Below, one piece after another: positions 38,374 to 47,014 of a stretch of 64,000 bases of DNA (positions are counted from its first letter, which is position 1; every line of letters starts with the position of its first letter). The translations under genes and the position numbers were made by a program. The stretch covers positions 62,001 to 126,000 of the forward strand of contig DASPUC010000026.1 of the NCBI GenBank assembly GCA_035623075.1, given 5' to 3'. The notes beneath the pieces are model-generated. The model was not told the DNA's origin and did no database searches. It was given only the letters and a program-made list of their open reading frames with translations. The DNA is from Nitrospiraceae bacterium. Its GTDB lineage: Bacteria > Nitrospirota > Nitrospiria > Nitrospirales > Nitrospiraceae.

Positions 38374-38465
38374 TCATCGAGCGATTGGTTGCCGTAGCAC
38401 AGAAGCTCTCGAATGGACAGCAGGGGAAGCGCTCGCGAGATGGTTGAGAAAACCCGCTAAAACTC

Positions 38466-41132
38466 CTATTCGTGTCTCAGCACCGCCAGAGGACGTTGGC
38501 CCAACAAACGGTAGGTGCTAAGAAACCCAACGGCCAAGGTCAAGAGGACAGTTAAGCTGATATCAATTAGCAGAACGCTCGGCTGGAGGCTCCATGCGAG
38601 TTCGAAGAAATAGGTCAGCACCGCCCACGTCAGCAGACTCCCGAGCAAGATACCGATGAGACCAGCAACTCCTCCCAACAGCGCATATTCCGCGGCGAAG
38701 GACCGTGCAACGAGACCGCGCGTTGCGCCCAATGCCTTTAGGATCACCGATTCATACAGGCGCCGGTAGCGTGTCGCAGCGAGAGCTGCCGCCATGACCA
38801 ATCCACCGGCCAATACACAAAACGATGCGACGGCGCGAATCGCCAACGAGAGCCGATCAAGGACGCGGGCAAAGTTTTGGAGGACATCGCCGACATGAAT
38901 GGCACTGACGTTCGGAAACGATGCCACGACCGCCTGTTGAATCGGCACTTCTTCCTCGGACGGCACGCGCAGCGTTGCCACATAGGTGACCGGAGCGCCA
39001 TCGAGCGATCCCGGTGAGAGAATCATGTAGAAATTGGTCGAGAAGTTTCCCCATTCAACCTTCCGAATACTCCGCACCTCTGCCGAGACGATAGCGCCCT
39101 GAATGTCGAGGTCGACCGTGGAACCGACATCCAAGCCCAGATGTTTCGCCGCTTCTTCTTCGACTGACAGCTGCGGTTTTGCAAAGGCCTCTCCCTGCTT
39201 CCACCATTCGCCTTTCACAATTGTGTTGTCCTTCGGAACCTGATCTAGAAAGGTCAGGACGTATTCGCGCGCGGCGTACCAGTTCTTTCGTTGCTCTTGC
39301 TTGTCAGTCTCCTTCTTCTCTTCCTGTTCACTCTCTGAGTCTATTTTTATTGTTTCCCCGTTGATCGCGTGGAGTCGAGACCGAACCAACGGTGTGAGGT
39401 CTGGCTTCCTCCCGGGAAGCTGCTGGTGGACGATCTGCACGAACCTATCCGCCTGATCAGGCTGGATGTCGATGAAAAAGAACGTGGGTGCATCACTCGG
39501 TCGACTGTCGCCGACCTGCTGAAGCAGCGCATGTTCCACGAGCGACACAGTTGCGATTGCCATCACTCCGATTCCGATCGCCACCATGATTCCGACGGCC
39601 TGGCCACCTGGTCGAGCAACATTGCTGAGTGCCTGCCGAAGGCTCAACGACTTCGGTATGGGCAGCAGCCGAAGTCCGAACACCAGGAGTTTGGCCGACA
39701 GAGCGAGAAATACAACGGCCAAGATGAGCGCACCGACAAACAGGAGGCCAATACGCCATGATTCTGCCTGCCAGACCGAGAGACCTACTAATCCCACGAC
39801 GAAACCACACGCCGTAAAAAGTTTCAGCCGATCGCACAATCCCCATCGCGCCTGCCACTGGCGTGGTGTCGTGAGATCATCAACTTGCATCGGCTCGACA
39901 TCACGTCGAAGAATTGCAGCAGGCTTCATGTTTCTGATCGTCAGCAAAGGCCACAGCGCAAAGAGCAACGTCGACAAGAGTCCCAGTGCCACTCCCTTCA
40001 CCACAGGCCATAGGGAAGACACCGACAGCTCCGGCGAGAATCCCAATTGGTCCAGGAGATCGGAGGCGAACAGGTTCGTCACGAGTGTGGGAAGGCCGCG
40101 TTGCAGACCGATCCCAATCGCGGCACCGGCAAGGCTGCCGACCAGGCCAAGCCACATCGCTTGCAGCGCATAGGCTTTGATCACCGTTGCGGAATCCGCC
40201 CCTGCCGTCTTGAGGATAGCGATCGTCTGCAGTTTCTCCCGCAGAAACGCATGAATAGACGTCGCGACGCCTAGCCCTCCGATAAACAACGCTGTCAGGC
40301 CGATCAATCCGAGATACCGTGTGAGCTGTTGGAGATACTGCTTGAGCTGAGGTTGGGCGTCCTGATAGCCAGACACGCGTACAGAATCCGTGGCCAATCG
40401 ACCCCGTAGTTCAGGTATAAGCGAACTCGTCGAGAGATTCGCAGGAAGTGTGAGGAGGTACCGCTCACGAACCCGACTGCCGGGCTTGATCAGCTCAGCG
40501 GCACTCAAGCCATCCCGCGAGATCAGCACGCGCGGCCCTAGGCTGAAAGCGTTGGCCATCCGATCCGGCTCAGTTCGAACGATACCTGTGATCACGAACA
40601 GAGCTTGCCCAATTTTGAGACGTTCGCCGACAGAGAGACCCATGCGAATGAGCAAGGATTTCTGTACCACCGCTCCGAAACAGGGAGTCCCCCCGCATCG
40701 GCGGATGTCGGGATGTAGCAATGTATCGAGGGATTCAGTTGGTTCAAGCCGTATCGTTCCATACAAGGGATAGGCCTGTTCCACTGCCTTTAATTCAGCA
40801 ATCTGTGTCGCTGACACACCTGATCCACCCTGATCTACCCGCGCGGCCATCGCGATGAGTTCGCTCACGTGAGTAGTCGTGATGCCCCGTGTCGTGAGAG
40901 AGGTCAACACGTCCTGCCCTTTTGCCGAAAGCGGATGAGATAGACGCATTTCCAAATCACCGCCGAGTAGTCCGCGCGCTTCACGCATCACGGCTCGCTC
41001 CACATTGGCAGCGAATAGTGACACGGCTACCAATGTGCCGACACCAACGGCGATGCAGACGAAAAAATACAGAAAATGTTGCCAGCCCCCCCTGGTTTCT
41101 CGCCACGCCATGGCGAACAGAAACTTATTCAC
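38466..41132 (-). CDS. ybbP: ABC transporter permease of the YbbP/FtsX type
   Basis: The 888-residue membrane protein has two FtsX domains with ten or so predicted helices. The opening is MAWRETRGGWQHFLYFFVCIAVGVGTLVAVSLF, and further helices include LGLIGLTALFIGGLGVATSIHAFLREKLQTIAILK and LAGGLVMAAALAATRYRRLYESVILKALGAT. It is the COG3127 group. Its start overlaps the ATPase stop by ATGA. In E. coli ybbA-ybbP lies divergent from tesA, and the same order is seen here. Its exact role is not established; an envelope lipid or lipoprotein function is suspected. Confidence 0.88.
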   Translation of the reverse strand: MNKFLFAMAWRETRGGWQHFLYFFVCIAVGVGTLVAVSLFAANVERAVMREARGLLGGDLEMRLSHPLSAKGQDVLTSLTTRGITTTHVSELIAMAARVDQGGSGVSATQIAELKAVEQAYPLYGTIRLEPTESLDTLLHPDIRRCGGTPCFGAVVQKSLLIRMGLSVGERLKIGQALFVITGIVRTEPDRMANAFSLGPRVLISRDGLSAAELIKPGSRVRERYLLTLPANLSTSSLIPELRGRLATDSVRVSGYQDAQPQLKQYLQQLTRYLGLIGLTALFIGGLGVATSIHAFLREKLQTIAILKTAGADSATVIKAYALQAMWLGLVGSLAGAAIGIGLQRGLPTLVTNLFASDLLDQLGFSPELSVSSLWPVVKGVALGLLSTLLFALWPLLTIRNMKPAAILRRDVEPMQVDDLTTPRQWQARWGLCDRLKLFTACGFVVGLVGLSVWQAESWRIGLLFVGALILAVVFLALSAKLLVFGLRLLPIPKSLSLRQALSNVARPGGQAVGIMVAIGIGVMAIATVSLVEHALLQQVGDSRPSDAPTFFFIDIQPDQADRFVQIVHQQLPGRKPDLTPLVRSRLHAINGETIKIDSESEQEEKKETDKQEQRKNWYAAREYVLTFLDQVPKDNTIVKGEWWKQGEAFAKPQLSVEEEAAKHLGLDVGSTVDLDIQGAIVSAEVRSIRKVEWGNFSTNFYMILSPGSLDGAPVTYVATLRVPSEEEVPIQQAVVASFPNVSAIHVGDVLQNFARVLDRLSLAIRAVASFCVLAGGLVMAAALAATRYRRLYESVILKALGATRGLVARSFAAEYALLGGVAGLIGILLGSLLTWAVLTYFFELAWSLQPSVLLIDISLTVLLTLAVGFLSTYRLLGQRPLAVLRHE

Positions 41133-41833
41133 GAGGGGGACTCTCCCGAGGAAACCGTCTCGTCGGTTTCCTCGTCGGATTCGATGCGGCCATCCCGCAA
41201 CGTGATCACGCGCTGCATGAGCGAGGCAACATCTCGCTCGTGCGTAACCAACACCAGCGTTGTGCCGTAGTCACGATGGAGGTCGAGTAAGAGCCCGATG
41301 ATGTGTCGACCAGTACCCGAATCAAGATTGCCGGTCGGTTCATCGGCCAGCAGGATTGGAGGTCGACAGGCGAACGCTCTGGCCACCGCGACCCGCTGTT
41401 GCTCACCTCCGGACAATTGCACCGGATAATGGTGAAGACGGTCCTGCAAGCCAACTGCGTCCAGGAGATCGCTAGCGCGCCTCTTCACTGAAGAAACTCC
41501 GGTCAACTCAAGTGGGACCATGACATTTTCGAGCGCGGTTAAGGTTGGGATGAGGTGGAACGATTGAAAGATATACCCAATCATTTTTCGTCGGTACCGC
41601 GCGAGCGCACTCTCCGACAAAGTGGTGATATCCACTCCGTCGAGCACGACGGAGCCAGAGGTCGGACGGTCTAATCCAGCCATCAGACCCAAAAGAGTCG
41701 ACTTTCCGCTGCCGGACGGCCCCACGATCGCGACCATTTGTTTCGATGGAATAACGAGGTCGATCTGATCAAGAATCGTGACCGCCCGTCCACCGGCGGC
41801 CAACCGCATCGACAACCCCTTTAAGACGATCAT
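41129..41833 (-). CDS. ybbA: ABC transporter ATP-binding protein of the YbbA/LolD type
   Basis: The 234-residue ATPase has Walker A (GPSGSGKSTLLGLMAGL), a Q-loop (IGYIFQSFHLIPTLTALENV), the signature QLSGGEQQRVAVARA, Walker B (ILLADEPTGNLD) and the H-loop VTHERD. It belongs to the LolD/MacB-like group that acts without substrate-binding protein. It starts 56 bases from the divergent tesA-like gene and overlaps ybbP. It would energise the YbbP permease. Confidence 0.9.
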   Translation of the reverse strand: MIVLKGLSMRLAAGGRAVTILDQIDLVIPSKQMVAIVGPSGSGKSTLLGLMAGLDRPTSGSVVLDGVDITTLSESALARYRRKMIGYIFQSFHLIPTLTALENVMVPLELTGVSSVKRRASDLLDAVGLQDRLHHYPVQLSGGEQQRVAVARAFACRPPILLADEPTGNLDSGTGRHIIGLLLDLHRDYGTTLVLVTHERDVASLMQRVITLRDGRIESDEETDETVSSGESPS

Positions 41834-41888
41834 GGCAAGAATTCCTCACGATACTCGAGCGAACCCGACCGTATTATACTGTACTCCT

Positions 41889-42593
41889 ATGCCAGACCCC
41901 GCACCTTTGCGCAGGTTCTTAGTCAGCCTGACAGGACTGTGGTCTTTGCTGGTGATACTCGCCCCAATACCCACGGTCTCGTTACCGCCGCCTTCGCATG
42001 CCTCAACGACGTCCTCGACCAACGGTGTGACGTCATCCGTCGAGCAGCCGCGAATCGTCGCGTTTGGTGACAGCCTGACGGCCGGCCTGGGAGTCGGACC
42101 TGCGGAATCTTACCCCGCGCAGCTGCAACGACGACTTGATGAGTTGGGCTATCACTATCGCGTGGTCAACGCGGGAGTCAGTGGAGAAACCACGGCGGGA
42201 GGAGCCCGGCGTGTGGCCTGGGTGCTCAAGAGCCGGCCCGTCATCGTCATCCTGGAACTTGGAGCCAATGACGGGTTACGCGGACTCAACCCCGAGCAAA
42301 CGCAGGCGAACCTGGAACACATCATTCAGCAGCTCCAGGAGGCCAAGGTCACGGTCGTGTTGGCCGGCATGAAGCTACCGCCTAACTACGGTGCCGAGTA
42401 CACCAGAGCCTTTGAATCGATCTATCCTACTTTGGCTCGACGGTATCATCTCGAACTGATTCCGTTTTTCCTCGACGGAGTAGCCGGATCGATCAAACTG
42501 AATCAAGCCGATGGAATACACCCTACCGCGGAAGGCTATCGCATTATTGTTGGGAAGATCCTGGAAACGGTACAACCCCTGCTGAAGCAGTGA
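41889..42593 (+). CDS. tesA: SGNH-hydrolase / arylesterase (TesA-like)
   Basis: The 234-residue exported hydrolase has a hydrophobic leader (RFLVSLTGLWSLLVILAPI). The SGNH blocks follow: IVAFGDSLTAGLGVGPAESYPAQL (the catalytic Ser in GDSL), GVSGETTAGG, LELGANDGLRGL and DGIHPTAEGYRII (the catalytic Asp/His). It resembles TesA (thioesterase I/lysophospholipase L1). It is divergent from ybbA-ybbP. ATG 41889 was chosen because earlier starts run through the promoter of ybbA. Confidence 0.88.
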   Translation: MPDPAPLRRFLVSLTGLWSLLVILAPIPTVSLPPPSHASTTSSTNGVTSSVEQPRIVAFGDSLTAGLGVGPAESYPAQLQRRLDELGYHYRVVNAGVSGETTAGGARRVAWVLKSRPVIVILELGANDGLRGLNPEQTQANLEHIIQQLQEAKVTVVLAGMKLPPNYGAEYTRAFESIYPTLARRYHLELIPFFLDGVAGSIKLNQADGIHPTAEGYRIIVGKILETVQPLLKQ

Positions 42594-42631
42594 AGGAGGT
42601 CCGCCGCGATGATGGGGACCGTGAAAAACAC

Positions 42632-42672
42632 GGACACCAGGCCTTCTAAGAGGATCAAGGGGCCTGGTGTCC
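42632..42672. terminator. bidirectional hairpin terminator between tesA and a small ORF
   Basis: The arms GGACACCAGGCC (42632-42643) and GGCCTGGTGTCC (42661-42672) are perfectly complementary over 12 bases, with a 17-base loop. It lies between two convergent genes and can work for both. The T-run is weak. Confidence 0.75.
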
Positions 42673-42692
42673 GCTACTCTCGGAAAGAGCGG

Positions 42693-42884
42693 TTAGCTCT
42701 TTTTCAAAAACGTGTCGTAGACACCGTAGGCGAGAATGACTCCGATCAGCGTGTAATACATATAGCTAATTCCGGAATAATCCGGCCCACCTTCGCCTTT
42801 CGGTTCGTTGGCCAGTGCCAGGGAGACGCCGACCAGTAGCACAGAGCCCGCGAGCGTACCAAATCGTGCAACCATCTTTCTCAT
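42693..42884 (-). CDS. small exported single-TM protein
   Basis: This 63-residue protein has a signal-like N-terminus (RFGTLAGSVLLVGVSLALA), a short polar Gly-rich segment (NEPKGEGGPDYSG) and one hydrophobic helix (YYTLIGVILAYGVYDTFL) with a basic end (KKS). ATG 42884 has GAGGAGG at optimal spacing. It is not recognised; the shape resembles small subunits or assembly peptides of respiratory complexes, but no homology is claimed. It is bounded by the hairpin on one side. Confidence 0.6.
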   Translation of the reverse strand: MRKMVARFGTLAGSVLLVGVSLALANEPKGEGGPDYSGISYMYYTLIGVILAYGVYDTFLKKS

Positions 42885-42999
42885 ACCTATCCTCCTCGAA
42901 TCGGATAACATAAAAGTGGGCGGCATTGTACTGAAGTTGGCTTTCGAGACGCAAGAGGGTTTGAATGCAAACGGACCGATGGTAGCTGTAAGGGATGCG

Positions 43000-43896
43000 T
43001 TATTGAGAGGGGCCGGACTTTGTGAGGGTCCTCAGGGCCGTGGCCACTTCTCTGAACGATGCGGCGAGTTTCTCGAGCTGAGTCCCTTTTGAGAGCATGT
43101 CTCCTGCAATCGACTTGAGCTGGTTGTCATACCCACCGACTTCGGTCGCAAGATCCGCGACTCTTGCCAATGTGCTCTTATAGGTTGCAAGTTCCTGCAT
43201 GGCCTCTTGGTGGGCGACCTGAGCCGTCTTGACCTCTGCCATGGATGCCTGAAGTTGGTGGGTCAGCCGTCCGACATAGGCTTCCCGGTCTCGGATGTCG
43301 GACTCCAAACTCAACTGAATTTCCTCTCCTTCCCGGCGACGTTCGTCAAGATTTCTGATGGCATGCGCCCAGGCAGCCACCTCGCCGCTCAGTTTGGAGG
43401 AATCGGGCAAGGGTTGACCTCGTTCCACGGCTTTCATGGCTGGTTGCAACCATTCGATGAAGGCCATCACCTCACTCAGTTTCAGATCGCCCATGGCAGA
43501 ACCCCCTGCGGCCACGGATCCGTTCCCGTTCGGCGGGCTTGCTGCAGGCTGTACGGTGGGAGCTGTCCTTGCTTTCCGACTGGTGCGTGGCTGAGCCCAT
43601 CGATGGTATTCCAGCAACACCGCGATGCAATGGCGGCACATGGGTTCTTCCGGCAACGCGCAACTGCATTTCGACACCAGGTGCCCATCCTTCAGCCGGA
43701 TCGTTTGTTCGTACAATCCCGAGCTGCCGATTACTGCCGAGGAGATCTGTGATTCATCCGCTTCAACGATGCGGACTCGATTTTCCGTGACGTATTGGTT
43801 CCCGATTTGGAAAGCACCCCGATCCACAACTGACTGAATCATAGGGGGGTCGAGGAGGCTGAGTCGCTCCGCTGAGCAGGGAATCTTGTTTCGCAT
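43000..43896 (-). CDS. SWIM zinc-finger protein with coiled coil
   Basis: The 298-residue protein has an N-terminal SWIM-type zinc finger: KCSCALPEEPMCRHCIAVLLEYHRWAQ (the C-x-C-xn-C-x-H pattern is present as CSC...CRHC). A Pro/Ala-rich linker follows (KARTAPTVQPAASPPNGNG). A long coiled coil ends the protein (LEKLAASFREVATALRTL and DERRREGEEIQLSLESDIRDREAYVG). SWIM proteins bind DNA or protein partners; no SNF2 helicase partner is near. The function is open. Confidence 0.75.
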   Translation of the reverse strand: MRNKIPCSAERLSLLDPPMIQSVVDRGAFQIGNQYVTENRVRIVEADESQISSAVIGSSGLYEQTIRLKDGHLVSKCSCALPEEPMCRHCIAVLLEYHRWAQPRTSRKARTAPTVQPAASPPNGNGSVAAGGSAMGDLKLSEVMAFIEWLQPAMKAVERGQPLPDSSKLSGEVAAWAHAIRNLDERRREGEEIQLSLESDIRDREAYVGRLTHQLQASMAEVKTAQVAHQEAMQELATYKSTLARVADLATEVGGYDNQLKSIAGDMLSKGTQLEKLAASFREVATALRTLTKSGPSQ

Positions 43897-44096
43897 CCGT
43901 TACAGTCCCACGTTTGAAAGGACCCGTATGATGTTCCGGGGTAGTCTGGAACGGACTGACCCAACTGTCAAGCGTTCGCCCGGTTCTGGCAGGTGCAGAC
44001 CTGCTGATCGAAGGACGGTCTAATGGCTAAGGCCTAGATGGGCGGAACCATGGAAGCGTTTCATATTGAAGACGTCGTAAATCGGCGCCTTTGCTC

Positions 44097-44336
44097 CTAA
44101 ATTCTCAGGTGGGTGCCATCACAAAACGGTGGCTTCTTTGTATGCTTACAGCCGCAGAACGCCACCCGTTTCTTTTCGTCAAAGGTGACCTCGATCGGAG
44201 CGAAATCCGTTCCCGTATGGGATCCGTCACAGAAGGGTTGTGTTTTAGATCGGCCGCAACGACACCAATAGATCGTCCCAGGTCCAACCTCCAACACATA
44301 GGGATTGCCTTGCGCAATGATGAGCTGATCAGCCAT
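44097..44336 (-). CDS. CDGSH-type iron-sulfur protein
   Basis: The 79-residue protein contains two CDGSH-like motifs: CRCGRSKTQPFCDGSHTG and CGCKHTKKPPFCDGTH. Each has the C-x-C-xn-C-x3-H set that binds a 2Fe-2S cluster with one histidine ligand. The N-terminal strand YVLEVGPGTIYWC is typical. These proteins transfer electrons or clusters; the bacterial role is uncertain. It ends about 50 bases before the ChaN-like gene start. Confidence 0.9.
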   Translation of the reverse strand: MADQLIIAQGNPYVLEVGPGTIYWCRCGRSKTQPFCDGSHTGTDFAPIEVTFDEKKRVAFCGCKHTKKPPFCDGTHLRI

Positions 44337-44382
44337 GTTGTCCCCTCGTTGTTTCTTACACCAGTTGCCTGAGTAACAGAAC

Positions 44383-45396
44383 CTATCGACAGCGGCGTGG
44401 CGGCCCTTGAACTCCGATAGGTGTCAGCCAGATATAATCTGCAATTTTGTCCCGAATCACTTCCTCCAACTCCGAGACCCGGTTTCTCTCAAAGGACATC
44501 ATATAAATACTCAGCTGGCGGACAGGCCAACCAGCTCTACGGGTCACTCGATTCGGCACCGGAAGCTGGTATTGAATGTGACCCCCGCCTGTGTAGCTCA
44601 CTACTGGGCCCGCCAAAGGATCCTGAGCAGAGCGAATGGTTGCTAGCCGTTCCACTATCGTCTTAGCCATGCCTTCATCACGCACCATCGAGGCCTCATA
44701 CATCGACTGATAGAGGCTCTCCCCTCCCCCATGACATTGTTGGAGTTGCGTGATTATCCGCTCGCGATACAACGGCTCATCGACAATCGTTTCATCCTGC
44801 ATCCCCCATTGGGCCATCTCAGGATCGGACCTCGCCGCCACGAGTCCTTTCTTCATGACCATTTTCACTAAACCTTTTGGAGGATTCAGCGCCACAAGCG
44901 AGAGCTGCCGATCCTTCGCAAGCTGAACCAGGGGCTCGTAGTCTTCGAATGGCCCTCCCCAATTCTGGAGCCAGTGACTTTGTTCGATGAATACAGATCG
45001 GTCGCGTTCCTGCCCTGAGGTATACCGATCGAGAGCCGGTTGACCATCCCAGCCGAACATTTCCATGGCCAGGCCCGGCTTCCGTCCCCGCTCAATGAGC
45101 CCCCTCATAACTTGGAGAGCTGCCTCGATGTGGTACCGGTTGTGGTGCTCTTCCCCCAGATAAACGACATCTTGCAGAGCCAACTCCCTCATCACATCAT
45201 CCATTCGAATCACCTGGCCACTGACAGCGTTGATGACCTGCCATTCATGGAATCGCTCTCGGTTTTGGACGAATTGAGAAGACGCCGGTTCGCCGGCGGT
45301 GCAAGCCGCGATGCTCATGAGAGCCACCCCCAGCAGGACAGAACTTCTGTGAAGCCGATCGAAGAGACGACGTCCTTCAGATTGACCCTGAGCCAT
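44383..45396 (-). CDS. ChaN/DUF399-family lipoprotein
   Basis: The 337-residue protein has a lipoprotein signal (SSVLLGVALMSIAACTAG). The ChaN-type domain shows QDVVYLGEEHHNRYHIEAALQVMRGL, GLAMEMFGWDGQPALDRY and GGGHIQYQLPVPNRV, the family's conserved regions. ChaN proteins bind heme in some bacteria and are linked to iron uptake; no heme-ligand test is possible here. The ATG at 45396 is preceded by a long leader; an inner start is possible. Confidence 0.82.
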   Translation of the reverse strand: MAQGQSEGRRLFDRLHRSSVLLGVALMSIAACTAGEPASSQFVQNRERFHEWQVINAVSGQVIRMDDVMRELALQDVVYLGEEHHNRYHIEAALQVMRGLIERGRKPGLAMEMFGWDGQPALDRYTSGQERDRSVFIEQSHWLQNWGGPFEDYEPLVQLAKDRQLSLVALNPPKGLVKMVMKKGLVAARSDPEMAQWGMQDETIVDEPLYRERIITQLQQCHGGGESLYQSMYEASMVRDEGMAKTIVERLATIRSAQDPLAGPVVSYTGGGHIQYQLPVPNRVTRRAGWPVRQLSIYMMSFERNRVSELEEVIRDKIADYIWLTPIGVQGPPRRCR

Positions 45397-45531
45397 AGGC
45401 CTTACCTAACACAGCTCCCTGGGACCGGCAAGCAGACAACCTTGACGCTCTGAGAGCAGCCCGTTATGCTACCTCGCTCTGCCGATCACCAGCAGGAAGT
45501 GTTGTGCAGCTCTCGTCCATTTTACGGTGGC

Positions 45532-46851
45532 ATGACCTCGCACGCCCAAGTCCTGGCAGATTTTCGATCGCAAATCACCAGGCTCCTGCAAGAGCGAGAC
45601 GCCCAATGGCAAGCGTCGCGCCGCCTCGTCGGTGTCGATCGTCTCGGCGCCACCCTGAAACGGCTGCTCGAAGAGGCACGCCGCGTCGAGATTCCAATTC
45701 CCGTCCGCGACGCCATTGAAGTCGCGCTCAAGCAGGGTGAGGCAGCTACGCTCCAAGAGTTGATCGGGCCTCGACTCAAGGAACTAACGGGACTCCCCCC
45801 GACCAAGGCCGTTCGCGCACTCTGCGTCTGGTTTGACCTGGTCGAAAGTCCGACATCGCAATGGCCTCTGCCGCTGTTGTCACATGAAACGGTCTCGACG
45901 TTCATCCAACAGCATGACAATCCCTTTGATTTATTGCTCAAGGCAGATATGGCCTCGCTGTTGGACATCGGAGCGGGAGACCTTTTCTTTGCCAGTGAAC
46001 TCGCCGATCAGTACATGCCGCGCTTTCAGCAACAAGGCCGCCAGTTGACGCTCCATTGTCTCGATCGACTTCTTCCTGATTCGAAACTCGGCGGACCTTT
46101 GCATCCCGGACGCCAGCGACTGGATGCGCTTCGGACAAAACCAGGCCTCTCGTTTCAATTCTTTCGTGACCAAGACATGTTTGCTTCAGAAGAACTGATA
46201 CGTGCGGGACGGATGGCGCCACGCTATACCATCGTCACCTGTTGGGCACCAGCCACTCCCACGTTTGCCTATGAACCCACGAGACTGTCTGTCGATGTGA
46301 TTACGGGCGAGCTCCGTCGCACAAAAGGCTCGTTCCGTCAAACGCGCTTCGAAGGCGAAACAGCCCTTGAAGTTCAACACGGCGACCGAGCTCTGTTGTT
46401 TCCACCATGGAAGTTTGAGATCAGGGGCCCGCTCGCATTGCTGGATCTTATGTCCCGCCTGGGCGTACTGTGTATTCTAGGAGCCGTTGACAACCAAGTG
46501 TTTTGGGAACTCCTCGCTCAGCTCCTCGAGGATGAACGGTATCGACCGCACGATCTTCCATTCACCGTGCAGACGATTCCAAATGTGTTCGGTGAGGCCT
46601 TCAATCGACTGGGAAGCCTCGAAGTCGGCGACACACTGAATCTGACTGATGTGGGACCAATCCGAGCACAATTGCCACGTGTGTTGCCGATTCGATCGGG
46701 AGCGATGGGGCCCTACTGCTTTTCCTCAATCCAGATTCGTCGGGGAGCGGTTTTCCCCAATGTTCCAGCCAGTAGTACAGCTCGACGATTCCGCGATATG
46801 GTGGAGGAAACCACTCCGTGGTTCCTTTGCCTCGTGCCGGAACGTCCGTGA
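45532..46851 (+). CDS. unrecognised protein with methyltransferase-like motif
   Basis: The 439-residue protein is not recognised. The first third is helical and charged (RSQITRLLQERDAQWQASRRLVGVDRLGATLKRLLEEARRVEIP). The middle has SLLDIGAGDLFFASELADQYMPRF, which resembles motif I of SAM-dependent methyltransferases (D-x-G-x-G), and LTLHCLDRLLPDSKL as the next acidic strand. The C-terminal part is mixed. The start is uncertain: an upstream ATG at 45466 adds 22 residues. It stands between the ChaN-like gene and the MoxR operon. Confidence 0.65.
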   Translation: MTSHAQVLADFRSQITRLLQERDAQWQASRRLVGVDRLGATLKRLLEEARRVEIPIPVRDAIEVALKQGEAATLQELIGPRLKELTGLPPTKAVRALCVWFDLVESPTSQWPLPLLSHETVSTFIQQHDNPFDLLLKADMASLLDIGAGDLFFASELADQYMPRFQQQGRQLTLHCLDRLLPDSKLGGPLHPGRQRLDALRTKPGLSFQFFRDQDMFASEELIRAGRMAPRYTIVTCWAPATPTFAYEPTRLSVDVITGELRRTKGSFRQTRFEGETALEVQHGDRALLFPPWKFEIRGPLALLDLMSRLGVLCILGAVDNQVFWELLAQLLEDERYRPHDLPFTVQTIPNVFGEAFNRLGSLEVGDTLNLTDVGPIRAQLPRVLPIRSGAMGPYCFSSIQIRRGAVFPNVPASSTARRFRDMVEETTPWFLCLVPERP

Positions 46852-47014
46852 GGCGGAATAACCCCGCGCTTTCATTCGACAGCACCGCAACCAATCCGAA
46901 CACCGATAACGACAGAAAACCGCTGAAAAATTGACCGTCTATCGACCCTTTGTTAGACTTCGACAGTGTCCATCCACACATCATTTCTAAACCACCCCAA
47001 CCCCTAAACTCACC

